NCBI RefSeq assembly: GCF_016887965.1 | Contig: NZ_JAFDVD010000008.1 | Coordinates: forward strand, 248,001 to 312,000 | Length of the DNA: 64,000 bases | Direction: 5' to 3' | Origin: Phycicoccus sonneratiae | GTDB taxonomy: Bacteria > Actinomycetota > Actinomycetes > Actinomycetales > Dermatophilaceae | In this document: in pieces, positions 42,781-54,113 of the stretch | How the letters are laid out: each line of letters opens with the position of its first letter | How positions within the stretch are numbered: position 1 is the stretch's first letter | Notes under the pieces: generated by a model | Told to the model about the DNA's origin: nothing | The model's input: the letters and a program-made list of their open reading frames with translations, nothing else | The model's database searches: none | Translations under genes and position numbers: made by a program

Positions 42781-43356
42781 TCGAGAGGCCGCGGCCCGGG
42801 CCAGATACCGCTCGGGGTCCTCTCGACAGTGCTGGGAGACCAGGAGGCGGGAGGGCCCGACCCAGCTCAGCCAGGGGCCGTCTACGGGCAGGACCGCGAC
42901 GGACAGGGGCCGGCCGGGGTCCCCGCCCGATGGCTCACCGGCCAGGCGCTGCTCGACCCCGGTCCCCCGGGGCAGGATCTCATCACGGAACCGGGTGCGC
43001 CAGGACGTCGTCCAGGCGCCCACCCGGGCGGAGTCGTCGTCCAGGAGGGCGGCGAACACCGGAGGGCACCTCGACCCCGGCGCCGGCCGGCCGGGCCGGT
43101 CCAGCAACCGCGGGTCCGCGGCGTCGAGCCCCACCAGCCAGGTCCACCACGCCGACCACACGGGAGCGAGCTCGGCGCCACCGAGGGCTTCGTCCCTCGC
43201 GAGGCCCAGGGCCGGAGGCGGGTCGGTGACCTCGAGACCCCAGTGGTCACGCACGTACAGGGCGCGCAGGAGGTGGACGGGCATCTCCATGGCGTACGCC
43301 CCGGTACTGCCCGCGCGCGGACGGAACCGGCGGCGCAGGGCCTCGCGAGCTGTCAT
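42766..43356 (-). CDS. Unknown protein (196 residues)
   Basis: I do not recognise this protein. It is soluble, 196 residues, rich in Trp, Pro and Arg, with no signal peptide. A middle segment reads WSAWWTWLVGLDAADPRLLDRPG, and it ends in LSWVGPSRLLVSQHCREDPERYLARAAA. A good site (GGTGAGGTGACCC) precedes ATG 43356. The downstream end is within a terminator stem. It lies 49 bp after the secreted-protein gene on the same strand and may be co-transcribed with it. Base composition is ordinary. Confidence 0.65.
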   Translation of the reverse strand: MTAREALRRRFRPRAGSTGAYAMEMPVHLLRALYVRDHWGLEVTDPPPALGLARDEALGGAELAPVWSAWWTWLVGLDAADPRLLDRPGRPAPGSRCPPVFAALLDDDSARVGAWTTSWRTRFRDEILPRGTGVEQRLAGEPSGGDPGRPLSVAVLPVDGPWLSWVGPSRLLVSQHCREDPERYLARAAASRPDAA

Positions 43357-43405
43357 GGGTCACCTCACCAAGGGCGCCGGTGCCCGCCCTGGCCGGCGGG
43401 TCGTA

Positions 43406-43978
43406 TCAGTTGATGTACTCACCGTCGGTGGGCTGGAGCAGTGTGCACGACGCCCCCCAGAACAACGTGACCGTGCCCCCCAGCGTCGCGTAGAGGTACC
43501 CGGAACCGGTCGTCCGCTCGCCGCTGGTGTGGCTGTAGGACGTGGAGGCCATGAATCCGCTGTCACTGAAGCCCCCCGGGCCACGTGCACCCGAGTACCC
43601 CACGGCCAGGTTACGCGAGACCACGATTCCCTTGCTGGATGAGAAGCCGTAGCGGAACCTCGCCGTCGACGACGTCCAGTTCGGGTCCTCGATGTAGATG
43701 AAGGATGAGCCGCAGTTGCCGTAGACGGTGTTCTGCGGCGTGACGTCGCCGGACGTGCGGCCGGCAGCGGGGCAATAGGCATGGTCGACTGCGTACTTGC
43801 GCACCTGTCCGCGAAGGGCGCCGCAATCGAGGTACATCGGCGCCTCGACGACGCCCACACCGACCGGGGTGGCGGCGTCAGGGGTCGCCGCAGCGGCGGA
43901 GGGAACCACTATCGCCAGCAGCAAGGTGGTCGCACCCAGCGCGGCGCGAATGACATGAAGAACGTGGACACCGCTCAT
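43406..43978 (-). CDS. Secreted protein of unknown function (190 residues)
   Basis: This exported protein has a clear signal peptide (VIRAALGATTLLLAIVVPSAAAATP, cleavage near residue 31). The mature part is small and rich in Ser, Thr, Tyr and Gly, with four cysteines that could form two disulfides (LDCGALR, AYCPAAG, NCGSSF, GASCTLL). The composition suggests a beta-sandwich surface protein. GAGGAG precedes ATG 43978. The local base composition is a little less GC-rich than its neighbours, so acquisition from outside is possible. No family was recognised. Confidence 0.7.
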   Translation of the reverse strand: MSGVHVLHVIRAALGATTLLLAIVVPSAAAATPDAATPVGVGVVEAPMYLDCGALRGQVRKYAVDHAYCPAAGRTSGDVTPQNTVYGNCGSSFIYIEDPNWTSSTARFRYGFSSSKGIVVSRNLAVGYSGARGPGGFSDSGFMASTSYSHTSGERTTGSGYLYATLGGTVTLFWGASCTLLQPTDGEYIN

Positions 43979-44079
43979 GAGTACTCCTCGGCCCCGCCGT
44001 GTGTCTGCTCGGGATCGTAGGCCGGTCGACGAACGGAGGCAAGAGTCGGTCCCCACCCCTGACGAGCGTGCACTCCCCG

Positions 44080-44913
44080 TCAGGATGCTCGACGAGGGGA
44101 CGCCGCCACGACGCGGCGCAGGGTCTCGACGACGACGGCCGGCTGGTCGGTGTGCACCCAGTGCGCCGCGCCCCTGACCGTGACCAGCCGGGTGCGCGGG
44201 AACAGGGCCCGCATGTCGGCGACGTCGGCGTCGCGCACGTACTCGGACTCGCCGCCGACCAGCCAGACCACCGGCCCCTCCCACGGGTCGGCCTGCAGCG
44301 CAGGGAAGTCCGCGATGTCGGAGTCAGCGCCCCGCTCGGCGTCGGCCGCGATGAGCGCGAGGTTGGCCTGCCACGACCACTCGGTCCCGGAGCGCCGCAG
44401 GTTCTGCAGCAGGAAGGCCTTGACGCCGGGGTCGGGCTCGGCGAAGCGGGCCTCGGCGTCGGCCCGGCTCGTCAGGTCGGCCAGCGGCAGGGCGAGCATC
44501 TCGTCGATGTAGCCCCGGAAGCGGTCGAGGTCGCCGTAGTCCTTCGGGGCGATGTCGACGACGACGAGGCTCGCGACGAGCTCGGGGTGGGCGAGCGTGA
44601 GGACCATCGACACCTTGCCGCCGAGGCTGTGGCCGACGACGACCCACCGCTCCCCCGGTGCGACCGCCGCGAGCGTGTCGGCGACCGCCGAGGCGTAGGC
44701 CTCGTAGGAGAAGGCCTCCGACCACGGCGAGCGGCCGTGGTCGGGCAGGTCGACGAGCAGGCAGCGCGCGCCGGTGCCGTCCGGTCCGGCGAGGGCCTTG
44801 GCGACCTGGGTCCAGTTGCGGCCCTGCCCGAACAGGCCGTGCAGGAAGGCGACCCGCGGCCCGTCCGTGCCGACCGACAGGGTGTTGAGCCCGCCCGGGG
44901 CGCTCGCGGTCAC
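44080..44913 (-). CDS. Alpha/beta-hydrolase (esterase-like)
   Basis: This 277-residue alpha/beta-hydrolase resembles YbfF-type esterases. It has the oxyanion segment FLHGLFGQGRNW, the nucleophile Ser in VVGHSLGGKVSM, Asp in a later loop, and His in RGAAHWVHTDQP. The first helices after the core carry the DLPDHGRSPWS motif. Its GTG start overlaps the ffh stop as GTGA, so it belongs to the glnD-ffh operon. The substrate is unknown. Confidence 0.88.
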   Translation of the reverse strand: MTASAPGGLNTLSVGTDGPRVAFLHGLFGQGRNWTQVAKALAGPDGTGARCLLVDLPDHGRSPWSEAFSYEAYASAVADTLAAVAPGERWVVVGHSLGGKVSMVLTLAHPELVASLVVVDIAPKDYGDLDRFRGYIDEMLALPLADLTSRADAEARFAEPDPGVKAFLLQNLRRSGTEWSWQANLALIAADAERGADSDIADFPALQADPWEGPVVWLVGGESEYVRDADVADMRALFPRTRLVTVRGAAHWVHTDQPAVVVETLRRVVAASPRRAS

Positions 44914-46511
44914 TTCCCGAGGAACTTCTCGAAGCCCTTCGGCAGCTGGGACGGGTCGAAGTCCGCGGGGTCGGCGCCCGGCGCCGAGCCGAAGCTCGAC
45001 CCGCCCGCCGGCCGCTCGGACGCCCGCTGCGCCGCGGCCCGCTCCTCGGCGGCCCGCTTCGCCGGGTTGCCCGACTTCGACTTCTTGCGCTGCGGCGCCT
45101 GCTGGCGCCCGCGCTTGCCCGGCCCCGCACCCATCCCCGGCATCCCGGGCATCCCGGGCATCCCGCCCTTGGCCATCTGCTTCATCATCTTCTGCGCCTC
45201 GCCGAAGCGCTCGAGGAGCTGGTTGACCTCGGAGGTCGAGGCCCCCGAGCCCTTGGCGATGCGGGCGCGGCGTGAGCCGTTGATCTGCTTGGGGTGGTTG
45301 CGCTCGAACGGGGTCATCGAGCGGACCATCGCCTCGACGCGGTCGAACTCGCGCTCGTCGAAGGCGTCGAGCTGGGCCTTCATCTGGCCCATCCCCGGCA
45401 TCATCCCGAGGACCGACTTCAGCGAGCCCATCTTCTTGATGGCCGCCATCTGCTGGAGGAAGTCGTCGAAGGTGAAGTCCTCGGCCGCGAGGAACTTGCG
45501 CTCCATCTCGGCGGCCTGCGCACGGTCGAATGCCTTCTCGGCCTGCTCGATGAGGGTGAGCACGTCGCCCATGTCGAGGATGCGCGAGGCCATCCGGTCG
45601 GGGTGGAAGACCTCGAAGTCCTTCACGCCCTCGCCCGTGGAGGCGAACATGATCGGCCGGCCGGTGACCTCGGCGACCGAGAGCGCCGCACCACCGCGGG
45701 CGTCGCCGTCGAGCTTGGAGAGGACGACGCCGGTGAAGTCGACGCCCTCGAGGAAGGCCTCGGCCGTCTCGACGGCGGCCTGGCCGATCATCGCGTCGAT
45801 GACGAAGAGGACCTCGTCGGGCGTGATGGCCGCGCGGATGTCGGCGGCCTGCTGCATGAGGTTCTCGTCGACGGCGAGCCGGCCGGCGGTGTCGACGATG
45901 ACGACGTCGTGCTGCTTGGCCCGGGCCTCGGCGATGCCGTTGCGCGACACGGCGACCGGGTCGCCGTGCGAGCGCGTGCCCTCGATGTCGGCGCCGACCG
46001 CGTCGTGGCCGGCGATGTTGCCGCGCTCGGGGGCGAAGACCGGCACGCCGGCCCGCTGGCCGACGACCTCGAGCTGGGTGACCGCGTTCGGGCGCTGGAG
46101 GTCGGCCGCGACGAGCATCGGGGTGTGGCCCTGCTCCTTGAGCCAGAAGGCCAGCTTGCCGGCGAGGGTCGTCTTGCCCGAGCCCTGGAGGCCGGCGAGC
46201 ATGATGACGGTCGGCGGCTGCTTGGCGAACCGCAGCCCCCGGGTCTCCCCGCCGAGGATGGTGACGAGCTCGTCGTTGACGATCTTGACGACCTGCTGCG
46301 CGGGGTTGAGCGCCTCGCTGACCTCCGCCCCGAGGGCCCGCTCGCGGACGTTGTGGGTGAACGTCTTGACGACGGGCAGCGCGACGTCGGCGTCGAGCAG
46401 CGCCAGCCGGATGTCGCGGACCGTCTTGTTGACGTCGGACTCGCTGAGGCGGCCCTTGGTCCGCAGGTTGCGGAAGGTCTCGGTCAGCCGGTCGGACAGG
46501 GAGTTGAACAC
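44910..46511 (-). CDS. ffh: Signal recognition particle protein Ffh
   Basis: Ffh is the SRP54 GTPase that recognises signal sequences on the ribosome together with 4.5S RNA. The 533-residue protein has an N domain, a GTPase domain with G1 LAGLQGSGKTTLAGKLA (about residues 104-120), VDTAGRL and TKLDGDARGG, and a methionine-rich M domain with SVLGMMPGMGQMK. A ~70-residue Gly/Met-, Lys- and Ala-rich tail follows. It lies downstream of glnD and upstream of a hydrolase gene. Confidence 0.97.
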   Translation of the reverse strand: MFNSLSDRLTETFRNLRTKGRLSESDVNKTVRDIRLALLDADVALPVVKTFTHNVRERALGAEVSEALNPAQQVVKIVNDELVTILGGETRGLRFAKQPPTVIMLAGLQGSGKTTLAGKLAFWLKEQGHTPMLVAADLQRPNAVTQLEVVGQRAGVPVFAPERGNIAGHDAVGADIEGTRSHGDPVAVSRNGIAEARAKQHDVVIVDTAGRLAVDENLMQQAADIRAAITPDEVLFVIDAMIGQAAVETAEAFLEGVDFTGVVLSKLDGDARGGAALSVAEVTGRPIMFASTGEGVKDFEVFHPDRMASRILDMGDVLTLIEQAEKAFDRAQAAEMERKFLAAEDFTFDDFLQQMAAIKKMGSLKSVLGMMPGMGQMKAQLDAFDEREFDRVEAMVRSMTPFERNHPKQINGSRRARIAKGSGASTSEVNQLLERFGEAQKMMKQMAKGGMPGMPGMPGMGAGPGKRGRQQAPQRKKSKSGNPAKRAAEERAAAQRASERPAGGSSFGSAPGADPADFDPSQLPKGFEKFLGK

Positions 46512-46541
46512 CGGGACAGCCTAACGACTGACGACGGGGCC

Positions 46542-48938
46542 TCAGGACGGGCCGACGCCGTCGCAGGTGTCGATGACGAGGCTGACCGCCTGCGCGACCC
46601 GGGCCGGCGGCAGCGGCAGCCCGTCGGCGCCGGTGAGGTAGAAGGTGTCGAGGGTCTGGCCCGCGTAGGTCGCGATGTGGGCCGAACGCACCGACACGCC
46701 CGCCCCGGCGAGCGCCGCGCCGAGCTCGTGGAGCAGCCCCGGGCGGTCCTGGGCGCGCACCTCGAGGACCGTCGCCTCGGTACTGGCGCCCGGGACGACG
46801 AGGGCGCGCGACTGCCCCGGCGACCCGATGCCCGAGGACCCCGACGGCCGCGGCAGGTGCGCCCGTCGGCGGTCGAGGGTCTGGAGCGGGCCGCGGTCGC
46901 CGCGCCCCAGCCGGGCCAGGCCGCGGACGATGCGCTCGGGGTCGGGCACCGCGCCGGACGGTGACTCGACGTGCCACTCGTCGATGGCGACGCCGTCGAC
47001 GGTGCGCAGGATCGCGGTGCGCACGGTGTGGCCCTCGGCGGCGAGCAGCCCCGCGGTGTCGGCGAACAGCCCGACCCGGTCGACGTCGACGATGTCCAGC
47101 CGGTGCGACCCGCCGCCGGACACGACGTGGACCTGGGGGCGTCCGGCACGCACCGCCGCGGCGACGTCCGGGTCGACCCGCCGGACGCCGGTCTCCTCCC
47201 CCGCGGCCGCGTCGTCGGGCCCGGCCTGCGGCGCGTCGAGGCGCGCCCGCACCGCCACGGCGAGCTGCTCGAGCAGGGTGGCCCGCCAGTCGGTCCACGC
47301 CAGCGGCCCGGCCGCCGAGGCGTCGGCCTCGGTGAGCGCGAGGAGGATCTCGAAGACCTCCCGGTCGCCGTCGACCGCCGCGACCGCGGCGTCGACGGTC
47401 GCGGGGTCCTCGTGGTCACGCCGGGTGGCGAGCTCGATGAGGGTGAGGTGCTCGCGCACGAGGGTGACGAGCACGTCGACGTCGCGCGGCGGGAAGTCCC
47501 AGCGCGTCGCGACGGTACGGGTGGCCTCGGCACCGGTGACGGAGTGGTCGTGGCTGCCGCGGACCTTGCCGATGTCGTGGAGCAGCGCGCCGACGAGGAG
47601 GAGGTCCGGGCGGGAGGTGCGCCGGACGAGCCCGGCCGCGCGCACGACGGTCTCGACGAGGTGCCGGTCGACGGTGTGCCGGTGCACGGCGTTGCGCTGC
47701 GGGCGGGAGCGCACGGCCGCCCACTCGGGCAGCCACTGCTCGATGATCCCGACCTGGTCGAGCCCCTCCCAGACGGTGACGAGCCCCGGTCCGGAGGCGA
47801 GCAGGTCACCGAGCAGGTCGCGGCCGTACTGGGGCCACGGGGTCGGCAGGGCCGGGACGGCGGCCGCGAGGTTCTCGAGGGTCACCGGCGCGATCGGCAG
47901 GCCGGCCCGGGACGCGACGACCGCAGCCCGCAGGGCCATCCCGTCGTCGGTCTCGGCGAGCCGGGCCGACCCGAGGACGACCTCCCCGTCGCTCGCGAAC
48001 AGGCCGTGCCCGAGCGGGGTCATCTGGGGGCGGCGCGGGCCGACGCGCAGGGTCCGGGCCCGCTGCGACTGCCCGGCTCGCCGCACCGTGCCGTCGAGCG
48101 AGTAGGCGATCAGCCGGCCGGCGTCGGACACGGCGGTCAGCAGGTCGTCGGCGTCCGGGTGTCCGAGGAGCGCCGCGACGGCGTCGTGGTCCTCGCGGCC
48201 CAGCCGGTCGCGACCACGGCCGGTGACGACGTGGACGGCGTCGCGCACGTCGAGGAGCAGCTCGTGGGCCGCGTCGACCCCGCCGTGCGGTCGGTCGGCG
48301 AGCCACGCCTCGGCGAGCGCGAGGAGGACGGTCATGTCGCGGAGGCCGCCGTGGGCCTCCTTGAGCTCGGGCTCGATGGACTGCGCGAGGTCACCCTGGC
48401 GCGCGTACCGCGTCGCGAGGGCCTCGACGAGCTGCGGGAGGCGCTTGCGCGCGTTGCCCCGCCAGTCGTGGGCGACCGTGGAGCGGGCGGCCGCGACGAG
48501 CTCCTCGTCGCCCGCGAGCGCGGTGAGGTCGAGCAGCCCGACGGCCGCGGTGAGGTCGCCCGCCGCCACCTGGCGGCACTGGGTGACCGTGCGGACGCTG
48601 TGGTCGAGGCGGACCCCGGCGTCCCAGATGGGGTACCAGACGCGGTCGGCGAGGGCGGTCAGCTCCTTGGCCGGCAGCGAGCGCTCCGAGTGGAGCAGGA
48701 CGAGGTCGTAGTCCGAGAGCGGGCCGGCGTCACCGCGCCCCAGGCTCCCGACGGCCGCGAGGGCCACCCCCTCGATGCGCGCCCCACCCGTCGCGGACCG
48801 CCACACCTCGGCGAGCCACTCGCGGTTGAAGGCCGACAGGGCCGCCCGGCGCGCCCGGCCGGCACCGGCGACGTGGAAGTCGCGGGTGCCGGCCAGGTCG
48901 AGCCTCCGGGAGCCGATGTCGCTCGAGGAGGTGGCCAT
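46542..48938 (-). CDS. glnD: [Protein-PII] uridylyltransferase/adenylyltransferase GlnD
   Basis: GlnD senses glutamine and modifies PII. The 798-residue protein has the nucleotidyltransferase motif AVGSLGRGDAGPLSDYDLVLLH near residues 62-83, the HD phosphohydrolase motif LLHDIGKVRGSHD near residue 450, and two C-terminal ACT domains, the last with RPGLLHELGAALAGAGVSV. In actinobacteria the PII target is usually adenylylated. It follows glnK by 3 bp in the amt-glnK-glnD cluster. Confidence 0.96.
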   Translation of the reverse strand: MATSSSDIGSRRLDLAGTRDFHVAGAGRARRAALSAFNREWLAEVWRSATGGARIEGVALAAVGSLGRGDAGPLSDYDLVLLHSERSLPAKELTALADRVWYPIWDAGVRLDHSVRTVTQCRQVAAGDLTAAVGLLDLTALAGDEELVAAARSTVAHDWRGNARKRLPQLVEALATRYARQGDLAQSIEPELKEAHGGLRDMTVLLALAEAWLADRPHGGVDAAHELLLDVRDAVHVVTGRGRDRLGREDHDAVAALLGHPDADDLLTAVSDAGRLIAYSLDGTVRRAGQSQRARTLRVGPRRPQMTPLGHGLFASDGEVVLGSARLAETDDGMALRAAVVASRAGLPIAPVTLENLAAAVPALPTPWPQYGRDLLGDLLASGPGLVTVWEGLDQVGIIEQWLPEWAAVRSRPQRNAVHRHTVDRHLVETVVRAAGLVRRTSRPDLLLVGALLHDIGKVRGSHDHSVTGAEATRTVATRWDFPPRDVDVLVTLVREHLTLIELATRRDHEDPATVDAAVAAVDGDREVFEILLALTEADASAAGPLAWTDWRATLLEQLAVAVRARLDAPQAGPDDAAAGEETGVRRVDPDVAAAVRAGRPQVHVVSGGGSHRLDIVDVDRVGLFADTAGLLAAEGHTVRTAILRTVDGVAIDEWHVESPSGAVPDPERIVRGLARLGRGDRGPLQTLDRRRAHLPRPSGSSGIGSPGQSRALVVPGASTEATVLEVRAQDRPGLLHELGAALAGAGVSVRSAHIATYAGQTLDTFYLTGADGLPLPPARVAQAVSLVIDTCDGVGPS

Positions 48939-48941
48939 CGC

Positions 48942-50620
<1,679 letters not shown>

Positions 50621-50717
50621 GGATCCTCCAGTGTTCGATGCTCCTGGACGGGCGACCGGGCAGCTCACCCGGGTCGAGAGACCCGTCCGCGTACCCGAGA
50701 CAGCGTCGGCGGCCGAG

Positions 50718-50786
50718 GTTTCACCGCCCGCCGTGTCGTGTTTCGTCGACGTTTCGGCTCCGGCCCCCCGGTAAGCATCGCGTTTC
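50718..50786 (-). promoter_or_regulatory. GlnR-like half-sites upstream of amt
   Basis: GTTTC (GAAAC on the minus strand) occurs at 50718, 50740, 50751 and 50782, and GTAAG at 50771. The first three are spaced 22 and 11 bp, and the last pair 11 bp, the phasing of GlnR boxes (GTnAC-n6-GAAAC). Their place fits nitrogen control of amt-glnK-glnD. Confidence 0.45.
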
Positions 50787-50851
50787 GGGTCCGGGGAGGT
50801 CCCGCATCGTGAGACCGCGGCGGCGTGGAGGGCGCCGGCGGTCGTCCGCCG

Positions 50852-52042
50852 TCAGTCGAGGACGGCGTCGACGAAGGCCTCGGGGTCGAACGGCGCGAGG
50901 TCGTCCGGACCCTCGCCGAGGCCGACGAGCTTGACCGGCACGCCGAGGGCCCGCTGCACGGCGACGACGATGCCGCCCTTCGCGGTGCCGTCGAGCTTCG
51001 TGAGGACGATGCCGGTGATGCCGACGACCTCGGAGAACACCTCGGCCTGGCGCATGCCGTTCTGGCCGGTCGTGGCGTCGAGGACGAGGAGCACCTCGTC
51101 GACGGGGCTCTGCTTCTCGATGACCCGCTTGACCTTGCCGAGCTCGTCCATGAGGCCGGCCTTGTTCTGGAGGCGGCCCGCGGTGTCGACGAGCACGACG
51201 TCGGCCTCGAGCTCGGCGGCGGCCTTCACGGCGTCGAAGGCGACGGAGGCGGGGTCGGCGCCGTCGCGGTCGGAGCGCACGGTCGGGACGCCGACCCGTC
51301 CGCCCCACGTCTCCAGCTGGTCGGCGGCGGCGGCGCGGAAGGTGTCGGCGGCCCCGAGGACGACGTCCTTGTCCTCGGCGACGAGGACGCGGGCCAGCTT
51401 GCCGACCGTCGTCGTCTTGCCGGTGCCGTTGACGCCGACGACGAGGATGCACGCCGGTCGGTCGCCGACCCGCTCGTCGGCGAGCGAGCGGTCCATCGAC
51501 GGGTCGACGAGGGCGAGCAGCTCCTCGCGGAGCATCGTGCGCACGGCGGCCTCGTCGGTGGTGCCCTCGACGGCGACGCGGGTGCGCAGCCGCTCGACGA
51601 GCTCGGTGCTCGCCTGCACCCCGAGGTCGGCGCCGAGGAGGGTGTCCTCGACCTCCTCCCACGCGGCGTCGTCGAGCGAGCCGCGCGACAGCAGGGCGAG
51701 CAGCCCCTTGCCGAGGGCGGTGTTGGAGCGGGCCAGCCGGGCGCGCAACCGCCGCAGCCGGCCGGCCGGCGCCTCGGGGGTCTCGACGGTGGGGGTCGGC
51801 GCGGGGGCCGGGAGGACCTCGGGCTCGTCCTCGACGACCTCGCCGGGGTGCTCGATGGTGCCGATCGCCCCGTCGGGCGCGAGGTCGGCGTCGGACGGAC
51901 CGGGAGCCCCGGGGACCTGCGGCGCCCCGAGCTCGCGCTCGTCGGCGCCCCCGCGTCCGCGGAGGAGACCGAGGACGACGCCGCCGACGACGACGAGCAC
52001 GGCGACGGCGATGCCGACGTAGACCCACAACGAATCGCTCAC
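50852..52042 (-). CDS. ftsY: Signal recognition particle receptor FtsY
   Basis: FtsY docks the SRP-ribosome complex at the membrane. The 396-residue protein starts with a membrane helix (LWVYVGIAVAVLVVVGGVVLGLL), an actinobacterial feature absent in Escherichia. An acidic linker follows, then the NG GTPase domain with VVGVNGTGKTTTVGKLA, DTFRAAAADQLE, DTAGRLQNKAGLMDEL and TKLDGTAKGG. It stands between smc and amt. Confidence 0.96.
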   Translation of the reverse strand: MSDSLWVYVGIAVAVLVVVGGVVLGLLRGRGGADERELGAPQVPGAPGPSDADLAPDGAIGTIEHPGEVVEDEPEVLPAPAPTPTVETPEAPAGRLRRLRARLARSNTALGKGLLALLSRGSLDDAAWEEVEDTLLGADLGVQASTELVERLRTRVAVEGTTDEAAVRTMLREELLALVDPSMDRSLADERVGDRPACILVVGVNGTGKTTTVGKLARVLVAEDKDVVLGAADTFRAAAADQLETWGGRVGVPTVRSDRDGADPASVAFDAVKAAAELEADVVLVDTAGRLQNKAGLMDELGKVKRVIEKQSPVDEVLLVLDATTGQNGMRQAEVFSEVVGITGIVLTKLDGTAKGGIVVAVQRALGVPVKLVGLGEGPDDLAPFDPEAFVDAVLD

Positions 52043-52088
52043 GGCGCCATCCTGTCAAGGGCGCGGCGTCGACCCAAACCGGACGACC

Positions 52089-54041
52089 TCAGAAGATGCG
52101 CACCCGCTCGTCCTCGGGCACCCACAGCCCGTCCCCCGGCCCGGTGCCGAAGGCCTCGTGGAACTCGTCGAGGTTGCGGACGGCGTTGGCCCGCAGGTCC
52201 ATCGGGCTGTGCGGGTCGATGGCGAGCAGGCGCTCGGCCTCGGCCCGGCGCGACTTGCCCCGCCAGATCTGCGCCCAGCCGAGGAAGAAGCGCTGGTCGC
52301 CGGTGAAGCCGTCGAGCTCGGCGGCGGGCTCGTCGCCGAGGGCGATGCGGTAGGCGGAGTAGCCGATGGTCAGGCCGCCGAGGTCGCCGATGTTCTCGCC
52401 GACGGTCAGGGCCCCGTTGACCTTCTGGCCGGGGGCGTCGCGGGTCTCGAGGAGCGAGTACTGCCCGACGAGCGCGTCGGCGAGGGCCTGGAAGCGCTCG
52501 CGGTCGCTCGCGGTCCACCAGTCGCGCAGCTCGCCGCGCCCGTCGAACTGCGAGCCCTGGTCGTCGAAGCCGTGGCCGATCTCGTGACCGATGACCGCGC
52601 CGATGCCGCCGTAGTTGGCGGCGTCGTCGGCGTCGACGTCGAAGAAGGGCGGCTGGAGGATCGCCGCGGGGAAGACGATCTCGTTCATCCCGGGGTTGTA
52701 GTAGGCGTTGACGGTCTGCGGGGTCATGAACCACTCGGTGCGGTCGACGGGGCCGCCGAGCTTGGCGAGGTTGCGCTCGACCTCGAAGGCCGCGGCCCGC
52801 CGCACGTTGCCGAGCAGGTCGCCCGCGCGCACCTCGAGGGTCGAGTAGTCGCGCCAGCGGTCCGGGTAGCCGATCTTCGGGGTGAACGCCCCGAGCTTCT
52901 CGAGCGCCTCGGCGCGGGTGGAGGCCCCCATCCACGGGACCTCGGAGAGGCTGCGTCGGAAGGCCTCGACGAGGTGGCCGACGAGCTCGAGCATCCGCTC
53001 CTTGGCGTGCGGCGGGAAGTGCCGCTCGACGTAGAGCTGGCCCACCGCCTCGCCGAGGGCGTCCTCGACGAGGGTGACGGCGCGCTTCCAGCGGTCGCGC
53101 AGCTTCGGGACGCCGGAGAGCGTGCGACCGAAGAAGTCGAAGTTCTCCTCGACGAAGGGCGCCGACAGGTACGGCGCGTGCGCGTGGACGACGTGCCACG
53201 CGAGCCAGTCGCGCCACACCTCGATGCCGACCTCGGTGAGCGCCTCGCCGAGGGCCGTGACGAACGACGGCTGGCGGACGACGACGGCCCGGAAGGCGTG
53301 CGCGGGGGCGCCGAGGCCCTCGAGGAAGGCCGTCCAGTCGAGCGCCGGCGCGAGCGCGTCGAGACCGGGCCGGTCGAGGAGGGTGTACGTGCGCACCGGG
53401 TCGCGGTTGCTCACCTTGTCCCAGTGGGCGGCGGCGAGCCGGGTCTCGAGGTCGACGACCCGCGCGGCGGCGGCCTGCGCGCCGGGGTGCGCGACGAGCT
53501 CGAGCATCCGGGCCACGTGCGGGACGTAGGCGGCCCGCGTGTCGGCGTGCTGCGGCTCGCGGTAGTACGACTCGTCGGGCAGGCCGAGCCCGGCCTGCTC
53601 GAGGTAGACGACGTAGCGGTCGGGGTCGCGGTCGTCGGTGTTGACGAACGGGATGACCGGGCCCATGACGCCGTCGCGGCCGAGCTCGCCGAGCAGGCGC
53701 ATGAGGCCGGAGGCGTCGCGGACGCCCGCGACCCGCTCGAGGTCGGCGAGCACGGGGCCGGCGCCGAGGGCGTCGACGGCGGCCTCGTCCATGAAGCTCG
53801 AGTAGAGGTCACCGACCTTCGCGGCGACGCTGCCCGGGGCGGGCGACCCCGCCGCGACCTCCTCGATGATCGTCCGGACGTGCTCCTCGGCGGCCTCGCG
53901 GAGCGTGTCGAAGGTGCCGTACCGGCCGCGGTCGTCGGGGATCTCGGTGTGCGCCACCCACCCGCCGTTGGCGAAGGCGAACAGGTCGTCCTGGGGGCGG
54001 ACCGTCTCGTCGACGGAGGCGGTGTCGATGCCGGACCTCAT
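52089..54041 (-). CDS. M13-family (neprilysin-like) zinc metallopeptidase
   Basis: This 650-residue M13 peptidase has the zinc motif HEIGH near residue 483 (GHEIGHGFDDQGSQFDG), the upstream NAYYNPGMNEIVFPAAIL substrate-binding segment, and the third-ligand motif ENIGDLGG. It lacks a signal peptide and the usual C-terminal CxxW, ending VRIF, so it probably works in the cytoplasm, as many bacterial M13 enzymes do. The start ATG 54041 follows AAGGAG; an in-frame codon at 54083 is less likely. Confidence 0.9.
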   Translation of the reverse strand: MRSGIDTASVDETVRPQDDLFAFANGGWVAHTEIPDDRGRYGTFDTLREAAEEHVRTIIEEVAAGSPAPGSVAAKVGDLYSSFMDEAAVDALGAGPVLADLERVAGVRDASGLMRLLGELGRDGVMGPVIPFVNTDDRDPDRYVVYLEQAGLGLPDESYYREPQHADTRAAYVPHVARMLELVAHPGAQAAAARVVDLETRLAAAHWDKVSNRDPVRTYTLLDRPGLDALAPALDWTAFLEGLGAPAHAFRAVVVRQPSFVTALGEALTEVGIEVWRDWLAWHVVHAHAPYLSAPFVEENFDFFGRTLSGVPKLRDRWKRAVTLVEDALGEAVGQLYVERHFPPHAKERMLELVGHLVEAFRRSLSEVPWMGASTRAEALEKLGAFTPKIGYPDRWRDYSTLEVRAGDLLGNVRRAAAFEVERNLAKLGGPVDRTEWFMTPQTVNAYYNPGMNEIVFPAAILQPPFFDVDADDAANYGGIGAVIGHEIGHGFDDQGSQFDGRGELRDWWTASDRERFQALADALVGQYSLLETRDAPGQKVNGALTVGENIGDLGGLTIGYSAYRIALGDEPAAELDGFTGDQRFFLGWAQIWRGKSRRAEAERLLAIDPHSPMDLRANAVRNLDEFHEAFGTGPGDGLWVPEDERVRIF

Positions 54042-54113
54042 CCGGTGGCTCCTTCTCGCTCGGGTGGCCTCATTCGACCACACCGCGCCGACGGGAGGTG
54101 GGCCCCCGGCGGG

